Shown here one piece after another: positions 1 to 11,907 of a DNA stretch of 42,684 nt. The DNA lies in contig JAEUIW010000010.1 in assembly GCA_016794925.1 (NCBI GenBank), positions 1 to 42,684 of the forward strand, given 5' to 3'. The notes under the pieces were generated by a model. The model was not told the origin of the DNA and did no database searches. It saw only the letters and a list, made by a program, of their open reading frames with translations. Positions within the stretch are counted from its first letter, which is position 1. Each line of letters begins with the position of its first letter. The DNA comes from Phycisphaerae bacterium. GTDB taxonomy: Bacteria; Planctomycetota; Phycisphaerae; Phycisphaerales; UBA1924. A program made the position numbers and the translations under genes.

Positions 1-238
1 CGAGACCGTCCGCCGCGCCGGATGCCTCCTCCTCCGCCTCGCACGCGTCACACCCATCCCGCCACCGCCCGCGGCCGCGCCCGAACCCGCGCCCGCCAAC
101 GCGCCCCGCGCCGAAAACAACCCGGATGCCTCGCAAATCAAGACCCGCTCCGCGCGGACCGCACCCAGCCCGATCACATGGCGCGCGCACGACGGTCCCG
201 CCGCCGCGACGATTACACGCTTCGCGGACGACCGTCGG
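1..238. other. Left edge, no supported gene
   Basis: This stretch lies downstream of the VOC gene on the minus strand. One plus-strand frame is open from the window edge and is rich in Pro and Ala, but it has no stop before running antisense through the next two well-supported genes, so I do not call it coding. No RNA gene, repeat or clear terminator is visible. Confidence 0.4.
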
Positions 239-802
239 TCACTTGCGACCGGCGCCGGCGGGCCGAGGTACGTGCTGGTCGATCAGGATCGGGTTCCCAT
301 CCGGGTCGGTGAGCATGAAGTACGTCGGGCCGCTGGCGGATTCATCCGCGGCCGGGATGGCCGGGTTGGGCGTGAGCCCGCGCGCCTTGAGCTCCTTCTG
401 GATGTCGCGCACGTCAACGAAGTCCGGCAGCGTCGCCTTGTTGCTGTCCCAGCCGGGATTGAACGTCAGCATGTTCTTGGGGAACATGCCCTGGAAGAGC
501 CCGATCTTGGTGTCCTCGTTCTGAAGGACAATCCAGTTCTTGGACTGGTCGCCCGAAACCACCTTGAAGCCGAGCTTCTCATAAAACGCGCGGGACGCGG
601 CGATGTCCTTGACGGTAAGGCTGACCGAAAAGTTGCCGAGCCGCATGGCGAGGTCTCCGTTTGGGTGACTGGCGACGGCATCCGCGCCGGGTGGAGCGGA
701 ATTGAACGCGTGCATCGTGTGGGAATGGTGGGTGAGCGCGGCATTGAAGCCCACCAGAAGAAACCCCCCCACTCCGGCCGTGAAGAACATGGATCGCATC
801 AT
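239..802 (-). CDS. Membrane-anchored VOC (glyoxalase/bleomycin resistance) family protein
   Basis: The protein has about 187 residues. A hydrophobic N-terminus (about residues 3-20) looks like a signal peptide or membrane anchor. A single vicinal-oxygen-chelate domain follows, with the typical opening of a beta strand then AxxFYEKLGF (SRAFYEKLGF) and the closing strand pattern TDPDGNPILIDQ. VOC proteins bind metals and act as dioxygenases, lyases or resistance proteins; nothing visible selects a substrate. I chose the ATG at 802 because GGAG lies six bases upstream (809-812); an ATG directly after it at 799 is also possible. Export of a VOC domain is somewhat unusual, since most are cytoplasmic. 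Fold assignment is firm, function is unknown. Confidence 0.8.
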   Translation of the reverse strand: MMRSMFFTAGVGGFLLVGFNAALTHHSHTMHAFNSAPPGADAVASHPNGDLAMRLGNFSVSLTVKDIAASRAFYEKLGFKVVSGDQSKNWIVLQNEDTKIGLFQGMFPKNMLTFNPGWDSNKATLPDFVDVRDIQKELKARGLTPNPAIPAADESASGPTYFMLTDPDGNPILIDQHVPRPAGAGRK

Positions 803-964
803 GTGGCACTCCGAAATCGAGAGAACGGTCCCGGGCAACGCACGGTGACAATACGCCGCGACCGCTCGCCCCGACCGGTCCGCACGGGCGCGGGAGCGGC
901 GCCCGCGGATTCCTGCATCCGGGGCGACAAAACCCGCCTCAGCCGCGCCCCGCGGTTGATGCCC

Positions 965-1801
965 TCAGCCGCTCGACCCCCTCCCTTCCCCTCCCGCCCC
1001 ATCACCGCCCCCGCCCATCTCGCAACGGACGATCCGGTAACCCACATCCACCGCGTCCAGTTCCAGAAGCGAACGGTTCCGCTCGGCCCAGCGCCCGCTC
1101 GCAAGATCGGCGCGGAGCCTGGCCAGCCCGGGCTCCGCATCGAACCGCGCGAAACTGGAAATCACACGACGCCTGTCGGATTCGAGATAGCACTCGGGTC
1201 GGCGCCAGTACGCGCACAAGAAACCATCGCTGCAATCGTGCGGAATGAGAACCGGCGTCATCCGCACCACCCGGCTCGCGGAGCCGCCCACCCCGGCCGC
1301 GCGTTCCAGCATCGCCGTGAGCGCGGCGGCGCCGGGAAAAATGGTCCGATCGTGGGCCAGGATCTCGGGGAAATACTCGTGCGTCAGCCAGAACGGCGGG
1401 GAGTCGGGAGGCGGAACCCAGGTGAGCAGAACGATCCGCCGCCGCGCGACCCGCGCCATCTCGCGCAGGCCGCGCGCCAGGTCGGCCCAATGGTGAACAC
1501 TGAGAATCGCCATCGCCGCGTCGACCGAAGCCGTCTCAAGCGGCAACGCCTCGGCCGATCCTTGCACGCAAGGGGCCGCCCCCGCCGGGCGTTGCCCGAT
1601 CATCACCCCGGAAGGCTCAACCGCGAGCACGGACCGGCCCCCGGGGTGAGGAGACGTCGCCGGCTCATACGAGCCCGTCCCGGCGCCGATATTCACCACG
1701 CTCGCGGCGTTACCCAGCGCCGCCTCGACGGCGGCTGCGATCCGCGGATCCGGGCGGCGGAACGCCGCATACCCGCGCCCGATGCGGTCGTACAAAGCCA
1801 T
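965..1801 (-). CDS. Class I SAM-dependent methyltransferase
   Basis: The protein has 278 residues. Motif I of the Rossmann-like SAM-binding fold is clear (VVNIGAGTGSYEP, about residues 34-46). It is followed by an acidic strand end in VLAVEPS and a segment (GSAEALPLETASVDA) typical of the Methyltransf_11 group, which acts on small molecules. The substrate cannot be read from sequence. The frame extends upstream, but the ATG at 1801 starts the recognisable domain (MALYDRIGRGYAAFRRPDPR) and has a GGGGTG element upstream. The C-terminus is a Gly-rich tail. It is probably a separate unit from the VOC gene, 162 bases downstream on the same strand. Confidence 0.82.
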   Translation of the reverse strand: MALYDRIGRGYAAFRRPDPRIAAAVEAALGNAASVVNIGAGTGSYEPATSPHPGGRSVLAVEPSGVMIGQRPAGAAPCVQGSAEALPLETASVDAAMAILSVHHWADLARGLREMARVARRRIVLLTWVPPPDSPPFWLTHEYFPEILAHDRTIFPGAAALTAMLERAAGVGGSASRVVRMTPVLIPHDCSDGFLCAYWRRPECYLESDRRRVISSFARFDAEPGLARLRADLASGRWAERNRSLLELDAVDVGYRIVRCEMGGGGDGAGGEGRGSSG

Positions 1802-2008
1802 GCAAATCACCCCGGAAGCGGTGAGCGTCCCTGCACGCCAGTGCCCGGCGAAGGCCAGGGCCCTTGACCATGAAGACGAGGGAGACAGTACGCCAACGCG
1901 GCTCCTGTTGGATGGCGTTCGCTTGCACGGCAGTTGTGCGCCCACAATCCGACGGAGAAGATGGTGCACGGCGCGAAGAAGCCCATCCGGCGCTATTGCC
2001 CCGGTGGG

Positions 2009-4543
2009 CTACCGACCCTGATCCAGCGACATTGACTCCCGCGCGTATCGGTCCGCCAGCTCGCTCCGCCCGAGCGCGTTCTCCACATCAACGAGCCGCC
2101 TCACAAACCGCGCCTTCTGTTCCGGAGAAAAGCCCGGATCGCGCTTCGCCGCGTCCCACGCGGCAACCAGCAGCGCCTCCGCTTCCGCCGATCGGTCCGT
2201 CGCGATCAGGATGTCCGCGAGCACAACCCGCGAAACGGTCACCACAAAGTGATGCGGCGCCATCGTCCGCAGGCGCCCCTCCAGCACGAACCGCGCCAGG
2301 GGTTCCGCCTCCGCGTACTTCTTCTGGATTGAAAGCAATCCCGCCAGGTTCCCCATCGTCACCAGCGTGCTCTCGTGAGTCTCCCCCAGCACTCTCGACT
2401 GAATCGCCGCCGCTTCTTGCAAGCACGATACGGCTCCCGGCAGGTTGTCGAGCCCCTGCCGAACCCCCGCGAGATTGTTCAGGAGCATCGCCAATCGTGC
2501 CGTCTGCCCGCGCTTCCGCACGATCGCGATCGCCTCGTTCATCAGCGCCTCGGCCGCCGCGGCGTCGCGCCGATTGAGCATCACGCCGGCCAGATTCCCC
2601 AGGCTCCGCGACAAGTTCTCTCCCGTCTCATTCGGATTCCGCCGGTATATCTCGACCCCCTCCCGGAGCGCGACCTCCGCCGCATCGAGCTGCCCGCTGT
2701 CAAGAAGCGCCACGCCGTAGTGATCGACCGCCTGGGCAAGGAGCAGCGACCCAGCCGGCTCGGTCGCACGCCGAATGGCGAGCGCTTCCGCTGCCCGATG
2801 TTCCGCCAGCCCGAAATCTCGCCGCGCCCTCGAGATCAAGACCAGTTCGACCAGCGTTGACGCCACCTCCGGGCTCTTTTCGCCAAGGTGGCGCTGCTGC
2901 AGCTCCAACGCCCGGCGCAACTGAGGCTCCGCCGCATCGCGCAGACCGTACGAGTTGTAGACCGAACCAATGGTGAAGCGGAGCCGCGCCTCCACCTCCG
3001 GCTGATCGCCAAACTGCCCCGCCAGCGCCTTGAGCGCCGGAGCCAGAATCACCCGGTCCATCACGGCCTTGCCCGCTTCGGTCGCATCGCCGTGAGTGAT
3101 CGCCGCGTCGAACGTGCCGATCTCGGCCGCAACCTCATCCGCCGTGCGCCGCCGCACCGATCCGTCCGGGCCGATCACCGCCCGCGACGACAGACCCGTT
3201 GCCATCTGCCCCCGGAATGCCTCCAACATCGTGCGACCCAACATCTCGGCATCGCTCCCCAGGAGCATTGACGCCTGAAACGACGCCACCTGCTGCGTCT
3301 GCGCCGCACGCGCATCCGCGAGTCGCTGCCGCTGCGCCACCCGCACCGACTGAACCGTTGCCACGACCGCCAGGGCCGCCAGCAGCACGAACACCGCCGC
3401 CGTCAGCCCGACCGCCACGCGGTTGCGGCGCACGAACTTGGTCGCCCGATACCCGATGGTGTCGGGTCGCGCCAAGACCGGCATGCCGTCCAGGTGCCGG
3501 CGCAGGTCGCTTGCCATCTGCTCGGCGGAGCTGTACCGCCGCCCCGGCTCCTTGTGCATCGCTTTCAGCACGATCGTGTCAAGGTCGCCGCGCAGGACGA
3601 CCGCCGGACGGCCGGCCCGGCGCCGCGCCGCAACACTGGGCGCCGGCGGCTCCGTCTCACAAATAGCCCTTGCGAGTTCTTCCCACGTCGCGTCCGGTTC
3701 GAGCCGGTACGGCGCCTCGCCCGACAGCAACTCGTACAGCACCACACCCAGCGAATACACATCACTCGCCGTGCTTAGCGGCACGCCGCGGAACTGCTCC
3801 GGGCTCGCGAACCGAGGCGTCATGGGACCGGCGCTGCCCAGCGTCAGGTCCCCCGTCGCGTCCGGGGCCAGCATTTTGGCAATGCCAAAGTCCAGCAGCG
3901 TGGGCTCTCCATCCTCCCCAACAAGGATGTTCGCCGGCTTGAGGTCGCGATGCACCACCAGGTTCTGATGCGCAAAGTGAACCGCAGCGCACACCCGGAT
4001 GAAGAGCGCGACCCGATCACGAGTCGGCAACGCACGCCGCTCGCAGAATTCGTCGATCGGGATCCCTTCGACGTGCTCCATGATCAGGTATGGCCGGCCA
4101 TCGGCGGTCGCCCCCGCGTCCAGCAGCCGGCTGATGTTGGGATGCCTCAGATTCGCGAGGACCTGGCGCTCCAGCCGGAATCGCCGCAGCGTCTGCGCCG
4201 CGTCAAGATCGCCGCGGATGAACTTCACCGCGGCACGACCGCGGAATTCATCGTCGGCCCGCTCCGCCAGCCAGACCGTGCTCATTCCCCCGCGCCCGAT
4301 CTCACCCACCAGCCGGTACGCCCCCACTCGATCGCCCTCTTGTGATTCTCCCCGCCGTCCCTCGCCTCGCGGATGCACCGCCAGGCCCTGCCGCGCGTCC
4401 TGCCCAACAAGCCGCTCCACCTCAAGCCGTAGTTCGGAGTCGCCGGCGCACAGCCGCTCGAGCAGCGCGTCCCGCTGCTCCGCGGGCGCATCGACCACGG
4501 CCTCAAAGCACTCCCGCACCCGTTGCCAGCGTTCGGGTCGCAT
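2009..4543 (-). CDS. Ser/Thr protein kinase with transmembrane segment and TPR region
   Basis: The protein has 844 residues. A short N-terminal segment (1-70) resembles that of other planctomycete ECF-associated kinases. The Hanks-type kinase domain covers about 76-355: glycine-rich loop GRGGMS at 83-88, catalytic lysine K107, catalytic loop HRDLKPAN at 198-205, DFG at 218-220 and SPEQ at 247-250. All catalytic residues are present. One membrane helix follows at about 376-397. The remaining 440 residues are helical with TPR-like repeats, placed outside the cytoplasm if the kinase faces in. It starts nine bases after the sigma factor gene, so the two form an operon. In planctomycetes such pairs are thought to link a kinase to control of a dedicated sigma factor. 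The ligand is unknown. Confidence 0.92.
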   Translation of the reverse strand: MRPERWQRVRECFEAVVDAPAEQRDALLERLCAGDSELRLEVERLVGQDARQGLAVHPRGEGRRGESQEGDRVGAYRLVGEIGRGGMSTVWLAERADDEFRGRAAVKFIRGDLDAAQTLRRFRLERQVLANLRHPNISRLLDAGATADGRPYLIMEHVEGIPIDEFCERRALPTRDRVALFIRVCAAVHFAHQNLVVHRDLKPANILVGEDGEPTLLDFGIAKMLAPDATGDLTLGSAGPMTPRFASPEQFRGVPLSTASDVYSLGVVLYELLSGEAPYRLEPDATWEELARAICETEPPAPSVAARRRAGRPAVVLRGDLDTIVLKAMHKEPGRRYSSAEQMASDLRRHLDGMPVLARPDTIGYRATKFVRRNRVAVGLTAAVFVLLAALAVVATVQSVRVAQRQRLADARAAQTQQVASFQASMLLGSDAEMLGRTMLEAFRGQMATGLSSRAVIGPDGSVRRRTADEVAAEIGTFDAAITHGDATEAGKAVMDRVILAPALKALAGQFGDQPEVEARLRFTIGSVYNSYGLRDAAEPQLRRALELQQRHLGEKSPEVASTLVELVLISRARRDFGLAEHRAAEALAIRRATEPAGSLLLAQAVDHYGVALLDSGQLDAAEVALREGVEIYRRNPNETGENLSRSLGNLAGVMLNRRDAAAAEALMNEAIAIVRKRGQTARLAMLLNNLAGVRQGLDNLPGAVSCLQEAAAIQSRVLGETHESTLVTMGNLAGLLSIQKKYAEAEPLARFVLEGRLRTMAPHHFVVTVSRVVLADILIATDRSAEAEALLVAAWDAAKRDPGFSPEQKARFVRRLVDVENALGRSELADRYARESMSLDQGR

Positions 4544-4552
4544 ATCGATGCT

Positions 4553-5134
4553 CTATTCAGACCTCTCCGCGCCCGCGATCTCCGCGAGCAGCCACGCGCG
4601 CGCGACCCGCCACCCGCGTTCGACCGACGACGGCGACACGCCCATCGCCAAGGCCGTCTGCTCCACCGTCATCCCGCCAAAGAACCGCAACTCAACCAGC
4701 CGCGCCCGCTCAGCATCAAACTCCGCCAGACGCGCGAGCGCCGCGTCGAGCGCCAAGAGGTCAGTGCCCGTGCTCTCAAAGTCCACCAACACCTGATCCA
4801 GCGGCACGCGCTCGCCTGCTCCCCCGCCCCGCTTGAGCGCCCCGCGCCGCCGCGCGTGCTCGATCAGGATCCGGCGCATCGTTTTCGCCGCCGCACCGAA
4901 AAAGTGCGCGCGATTATTCCAGGCCGAGCCCGTCGACCCGGTCAGCCGCACAAACGCCTCGTGCACCAGCGCCGTGGGCTGCAGCGTGTGATCGCGCCGC
5001 TCATTCCCCATCGCGGCGCCCGCGATCCTGTGCAGTTCCTCATAAATCCGCGGCGCCAACCGGTCCCAGGCCTCCCGGTCGCCGCGGGCCGCCGCGTCCA
5101 GCATGATCGTAATTTGTTCGGGCGTGTCGGGCAT
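4553..5134 (-). CDS. ECF RNA polymerase sigma factor, Sig-70_X6 (TIGR02999) type
   Basis: The protein has 193 residues. Region 2 is recognisable from HTLQPTALVHEAFVRL through NRAHFFGAAAKTMRRILIEH, the signature of the planctomycete/acidobacterial Sig-70_X6 family. Region 4 (about 127-188) holds the helix-turn-helix with GMTVEQTALAMGVSPSSVER. It should direct RNA polymerase to a small promoter set. The ATG at 5134 has GAGG seven bases upstream (5142-5145). The kinase gene follows after nine bases, and no anti-sigma factor is seen, which agrees with regulation by the partner kinase. Target promoters cannot be predicted here. Confidence 0.93.
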   Translation of the reverse strand: MPDTPEQITIMLDAAARGDREAWDRLAPRIYEELHRIAGAAMGNERRDHTLQPTALVHEAFVRLTGSTGSAWNNRAHFFGAAAKTMRRILIEHARRRGALKRGGGAGERVPLDQVLVDFESTGTDLLALDAALARLAEFDAERARLVELRFFGGMTVEQTALAMGVSPSSVERGWRVARAWLLAEIAGAERSE

Positions 5135-5257
5135 CCGCGGGCCTCGGAATTAATCAGAAAAAGCTGACGGTCGGCGGGTCGCACCTGCGCCATGCAATCC
5201 GAAGCAGGGAACGTGCTCTGCCGATCCTAGGCCCCGCTCAAAAAGAGGAGCTTGAAC

Positions 5258-5974
5258 ATGGTCCGCCTCGCATCCAACTCCACCGCGTCCGGCATCGCGT
5301 CCGTCGCTCTCAACCTCGCGTTTCTCGGCGCCGCGCCCGCCCACGCCGAACTGCTCGTGGACCCGTTCGGAGTCGGCAGCGCCAGCGCTGACATCTGGGG
5401 CCACCCTGCCAGCCCGCCCGGTCCTTCGACCCACTCGTCCCACACGACCGGCTACCTTCCGGGCCTCACGCTCGGACCCGGCCTGCTCCTCTGCGACCCG
5501 CGCACGTACGTCTCCATCACGTCCTCCGTCGCTTCCACTGCGGGGTACCTGTACTCACTCGACGCGCACGCGTTCGGTGGCGACACCGCCGGCGGCTCGG
5601 ACCTCGCCCGGTACGTCAACCCCATCTCCGGGTCGAGCCGGGCCACCGTCAACATCTCCGAGACGACAACCCCCACCTCCATCCACCTCGTGGGCGACAT
5701 GATCCTCTCCGACTCCGGCGCCGCGGCACGCATCCGCCTCATCGACGGATTCGACCCCGCCGAGCCGCACATCATCTACGAAGACCTCTTCCTCAACCCG
5801 AACGATTCATCCAGCAACCGCATCATCGACCTGACAATCCCGGCCCCCTCCGGGAACGCGGGCAACCTCTTCCTCCAGGTCGATCTCTACGGGTCTTCGC
5901 GTCCGCCGCTGCCCGAACCTCCCGCTCTCGCGCTGCTCGGAGCCGGAGCCGTATTCATCCGGCGGCGGCGCTAA
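5258..5974 (+). CDS. Secreted protein with PEP-CTERM-like sorting tail
   Basis: The protein has 238 residues. It begins with a signal peptide ending near AHA (about residue 29) and ends with PEP, a short hydrophobic helix and RRRR (LPEPPALALLGAGAVFIRRRR minus its first residue), the layout of PEP-CTERM proteins handled by exosortase. The middle is Ser/Thr/Gly-rich and beta-prone, with no domain I recognise. I chose the ATG at 5258 because AGAGGAG ends seven bases upstream (5244-5250); a TTG at 5252 is less likely. It is transcribed away from the ECF operon, with about 120 bases between start codons. No exosortase gene lies in the window. Confidence 0.75.
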   Translation: MVRLASNSTASGIASVALNLAFLGAAPAHAELLVDPFGVGSASADIWGHPASPPGPSTHSSHTTGYLPGLTLGPGLLLCDPRTYVSITSSVASTAGYLYSLDAHAFGGDTAGGSDLARYVNPISGSSRATVNISETTTPTSIHLVGDMILSDSGAAARIRLIDGFDPAEPHIIYEDLFLNPNDSSSNRIIDLTIPAPSGNAGNLFLQVDLYGSSRPPLPEPPALALLGAGAVFIRRRR

Positions 5975-5983
5975 ACGCGACCG

Positions 5984-6003
5984 GCGCGGGCGAACGCCCG
6001 CGC
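5984..6003 (+). terminator. GC-rich stem-loop after the PEP-CTERM-like gene
   Basis: GCGCGGGC, loop GAAC, then GCCCGCGC form a perfect 8-bp stem ten bases after the stop codon. There is no T-run, so this may be a weak or Rho-assisted terminator, or only a 3'-end stabiliser. Confidence 0.4.
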
Positions 6004-6040
6004 TGATCCGATGACGCCCGACAGTCCCCGGTCGGCCGGG

Positions 6041-6065
6041 TCGTTCATGCGACGGTCATGAACGA
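6041..6065. promoter_or_regulatory. Perfect 9-bp inverted repeat upstream of kinase gene
   Basis: TCGTTCATG and CATGAACGA are perfect inverted arms separated by seven bases. The centre lies about 67 bases upstream of the kinase start at 6120 and about 55 upstream of its candidate -10 element, a position suited to an activator site. No regulator is identified. Confidence 0.4.
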
Positions 6066-6105
6066 TTTCCAGCGCGCACGCTACGAAATGAGGAACGCAG
6101 ACATG

Positions 6106-6111
6106 TACACT
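6106..6111 (+). promoter_or_regulatory. Candidate -10 element TACACT of a leaderless gene
   Basis: TACACT lies eight bases before the ATG at 6120. There is no Shine-Dalgarno sequence in usable position for that ATG, so transcription may start at or next to the start codon. The same hexamer at the same distance precedes the next kinase. Confidence 0.5.
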
Positions 6112-6119
6112 TCCCTCTC

Positions 6120-8906
<2,787 letters not shown>

Positions 8907-8930
8907 CCGTTGATCGAACCGATCGTTCAG

Positions 8931-8936
8931 TACACT
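8931..8936 (+). promoter_or_regulatory. Candidate -10 element TACACT of second kinase gene
   Basis: TACACT lies eight bases before the ATG at 8945, in the 38-base gap after the first kinase. A TTGATC at 8910-8915 could be a poor -35 element, but the spacer of 15 is short. The second kinase may therefore have its own leaderless transcript. Confidence 0.5.
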
Positions 8937-8944
8937 CCCCGCTC

Positions 8945-11782
8945 ATGCTCCCCAACACCATTGGCCCATTCAAGATCGAACGCGAACTCGGCCGTGGCGG
9001 CATGGGCGTGGTGTACCTTGCCACCGACACCAGGCTCGATCGGCAGGTCGCCATCAAAGCCCTGCCCGCCGACCTCGCGACCGATCCCGATCGCCTCGCA
9101 CGCTTCCAACGCGAAGCAAAGGTGCTCGCCGCACTCAACCATCCGAACGTCGGCGGCATTCACGGACTCGAACACTCAGGCGACCAGCAGTATCTGGTTC
9201 TGGAGTACATCGAAGGCGAAACGCTTGCAACTCGCCTGGCCGAGGGGCCGCTCCGGATCTCCGAGGCGTTGACGCTCGCCAAGCAGATCGCCGAAGCCCT
9301 CGAAGCGGCGCACGAGAAGGGGATCATCCACCGCGACCTCAAGCCCGGCAATGTCATGGTGACGTCCGATGGCGTGCTCAAGGTGCTGGACTTCGGCCTC
9401 GCTCGCACCGCTTCGGGCGCGGCTCCATCGACCGCCAACGCCGGCGCGATGGCCGACTCCCCGACTGTCACCTCGCCCGCGCGATTTACGCACAGCCCGA
9501 CGATCCAAGGCGTCATCATGGGCAGCGCCGGATACATGAGCCCCGAGCAGGCCCGCGGCAAGAGCGTCGACAAACGCTCCGACATCTTCTCCTTCGGCTG
9601 CGTGCTGTACGAGATGCTGACGGGCTCGATGCCCTTCCGGGGCGAGACCGTGGCCGACGCGATCGGGGCCACGCTGCACAAGGAGTCGGACCTCAATCTC
9701 CTCCCCCCCGCCACGCCCCGCCGCATCCGCGACCTCATCACGAACTGTCTCGCCAAGGACAAGAAGAACCGCCTGCAGGACATCGGCGACGCCCGGCTGG
9801 AACTTGGACGCGCAATCATCGGGCGGGAGTGGGCCTCCGCCGTGGAATCAACGCCCGCGTCCAAGCGAGCGAGACTCGCGGTGGTCGGCGCGGCGTGCGC
9901 ACTTGCGGTGCTCACAGGCGGGATCGGCTGGCTGGCAGGTCACCAATCCAAGCGCCCCGCGCCGCCGGCACCGGCGCAGCCGTTCTATGTCTCCACAACG
10001 CTCCCCAGCAAGCCGCCGTCCACCGGGCTGGTTGGTATCTCTCCGGACGCGAGGTTTGTGGTCTACACGGCGTGGCCCGAACTGGAACCCGAGAGTGAGA
10101 AGCCGCAGGGCGTGCTCGTGGTGCGTCGCCTCGACCGCGATGAGACGACCGTGATCGAAGGCACCGAAGGAGCGCAGAACGCCGCACTCTCTCCAGATGG
10201 GCGCTGGTTGGCGTTCTCGTGCGCCAAGGACAGAGCCCGCAGCAAGTTCAACCTCAAGAAGGTCGCGCTCGAAGATGGGCGACCATCGGGCAGGCCCCAG
10301 ACCATTTGCGATCTCCCCGTCGGCTCATGGTTCTTCATCGGCTGGGCATCGGACCGGGAACTGGTCTTCTCACCCAATCTCGGCGCGAATGTCAGCGTCG
10401 TGTCCACCGCAGGAAGTGAGCCGCGGGTTGTCGTCAGTGAAGAGACTTCCCAGGGTGTTGAGGGCTTGCAGGAGTTTCGCCCGTTGATCGCCGGGCAATC
10501 TGTGCTGGCCACGAACTATTCGTTCGCGGGCGATAAGTTCCAGGTCAATGTCGTCGCGATCGACCTCGCCTCGGGAAAGCGGACGGTGGTGCTCCGCGAC
10601 GCTGGGAGCCCCCAACTTGTGTCCATCTCCAGAGCGGGCCCCAATGCAGGCGAACAGGACGCGGAGCACGTGCTGCTCGCGTTGAGGAGCGACTTTGCGG
10701 GCCTCATCGCGGTGCGGCTTGATCTATCCACGCTCCGCCCGCTCGGCGACCCGGTCACGGTCTGGAATGGCGGCCAGATCAGCAAGTTCGACCTCTCGCC
10801 CAGCGGCTCGCTCGCGATGATGACACAGGCACACGCGTCCACCGATCGACGCCTCGCATGGATCGACGAAAGAGGCCAGCCCGAACCACTCCCCGGCGCC
10901 GCCCGCCCCTACGCATCCATTGCCGTCTCACCCGACGGCGGACGCGTTCTTGCAATCCAGGAGAGCACGAACCCCAACGACCTGGTCACGCAAGTCTGGA
11001 TGCAGGACCTCACGCGCAAGACGACCTCGCGCATCCCCTTCGAACGCACGTCGGACAGCATGACGTGGAGCAACGACGGCCGGCAGATCGCGTACAACTC
11101 GTTCTCCAAGGACGAGTTCTCGATCTGGCTGCAGTCCGCAAGCGGAACCGGCGAAGCCGTGAAGATGTACGCCACCCCGCTCGCGCAGCAGTTGTACGCA
11201 GCACCCAGTGCGTGGTCTCCCGACGGAACAATCCTGGCGATCGCACAGCAGAACATCCAGACGAGCAAGGGAGATGTGCTGATGCTGGAGCAAGAGGCAG
11301 CCGGCTCCACGTGGAAGGCCACGCCCTACCTCAACGCACCAGCCGACGAACACGCCCTGCGGTTCTCGCCCGACGGCAAATGGGTGATCTTCTGCTCGGT
11401 TCAATCCGGCCGCCACGAGCTCTACGCGCAGCGCTTCACGGGCCCCGGCTCGGGCGCGAAGGACGCCGCCAGCGGCCGCGTCCAGATCTCCACCACCGGC
11501 CACGACGGCCACTGCTGGTGGAGCCCGGACGGAAACGAGATCCGCTTCATCGACGGCGACCGACAGGTCATGAGCGTGGAAGTGAAAACCGAACCTACAT
11601 TCTCCGCATCGGTGCCGAAGGTGCTTTACAGCATCAAGGAGATCAAGACCAGAGGCTTTTCGTGGGCTCCCGATGGACGCTTGATGGTCATCCTGCAAAG
11701 CGCGAACGAGCAGACGAACAGGATCGACTTGATTGTCAACTTCGCGGACGAGATCCGGGCCAAGTTCGCGACGAACAAGTAA
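8945..11782 (+). CDS. Receptor-like Ser/Thr protein kinase with beta-propeller (paralogue of 6120-8906)
   Basis: The protein has 945 residues. The kinase domain (about 7-290) keeps all key residues: K38, HRDLKPGN 129-136, DFG 149-151 and SPEQ near 199. It has the same Ser-Pro/Thr-Pro-rich activation-segment insert as its neighbour. A membrane helix lies near 308-328. The C-terminal part holds propeller-like repeats (LSPDGRWLAF, WSPDGTILAI, FSPDGKWVIF, WSPDGNEIRF) and is presumably periplasmic. The kinase halves of the two paralogues are very similar while the sensor halves have diverged, which suggests different signals. The ATG at 8945 has no Shine-Dalgarno sequence but a TACACT box eight bases upstream. 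The two products may form hetero-oligomers, though this is speculation. Confidence 0.92.
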   Translation: MLPNTIGPFKIERELGRGGMGVVYLATDTRLDRQVAIKALPADLATDPDRLARFQREAKVLAALNHPNVGGIHGLEHSGDQQYLVLEYIEGETLATRLAEGPLRISEALTLAKQIAEALEAAHEKGIIHRDLKPGNVMVTSDGVLKVLDFGLARTASGAAPSTANAGAMADSPTVTSPARFTHSPTIQGVIMGSAGYMSPEQARGKSVDKRSDIFSFGCVLYEMLTGSMPFRGETVADAIGATLHKESDLNLLPPATPRRIRDLITNCLAKDKKNRLQDIGDARLELGRAIIGREWASAVESTPASKRARLAVVGAACALAVLTGGIGWLAGHQSKRPAPPAPAQPFYVSTTLPSKPPSTGLVGISPDARFVVYTAWPELEPESEKPQGVLVVRRLDRDETTVIEGTEGAQNAALSPDGRWLAFSCAKDRARSKFNLKKVALEDGRPSGRPQTICDLPVGSWFFIGWASDRELVFSPNLGANVSVVSTAGSEPRVVVSEETSQGVEGLQEFRPLIAGQSVLATNYSFAGDKFQVNVVAIDLASGKRTVVLRDAGSPQLVSISRAGPNAGEQDAEHVLLALRSDFAGLIAVRLDLSTLRPLGDPVTVWNGGQISKFDLSPSGSLAMMTQAHASTDRRLAWIDERGQPEPLPGAARPYASIAVSPDGGRVLAIQESTNPNDLVTQVWMQDLTRKTTSRIPFERTSDSMTWSNDGRQIAYNSFSKDEFSIWLQSASGTGEAVKMYATPLAQQLYAAPSAWSPDGTILAIAQQNIQTSKGDVLMLEQEAAGSTWKATPYLNAPADEHALRFSPDGKWVIFCSVQSGRHELYAQRFTGPGSGAKDAASGRVQISTTGHDGHCWWSPDGNEIRFIDGDRQVMSVEVKTEPTFSASVPKVLYSIKEIKTRGFSWAPDGRLMVILQSANEQTNRIDLIVNFADEIRAKFATNK

Positions 11783-11907
11783 TCGCTTCGAGGTCCGGGT
11801 CCTTCCGTTCGCTCCGCAACAGAGATGTTCCCATGAGGCCGACGCTCGCGGTCGGGCCACGTTCGAGGCCGTGACCATCCCGGGGCTGCACCCACGAGAA
11901 CCTGCCA

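Noticed and set aside
2..1867. Plus-strand frame open for over 600 codons from the left edge
   Set aside because: It runs antisense to the VOC and methyltransferase genes, which have clear domains, and its protein is rich in Arg, Pro and Gly with no family pattern. High GC makes such open frames common.
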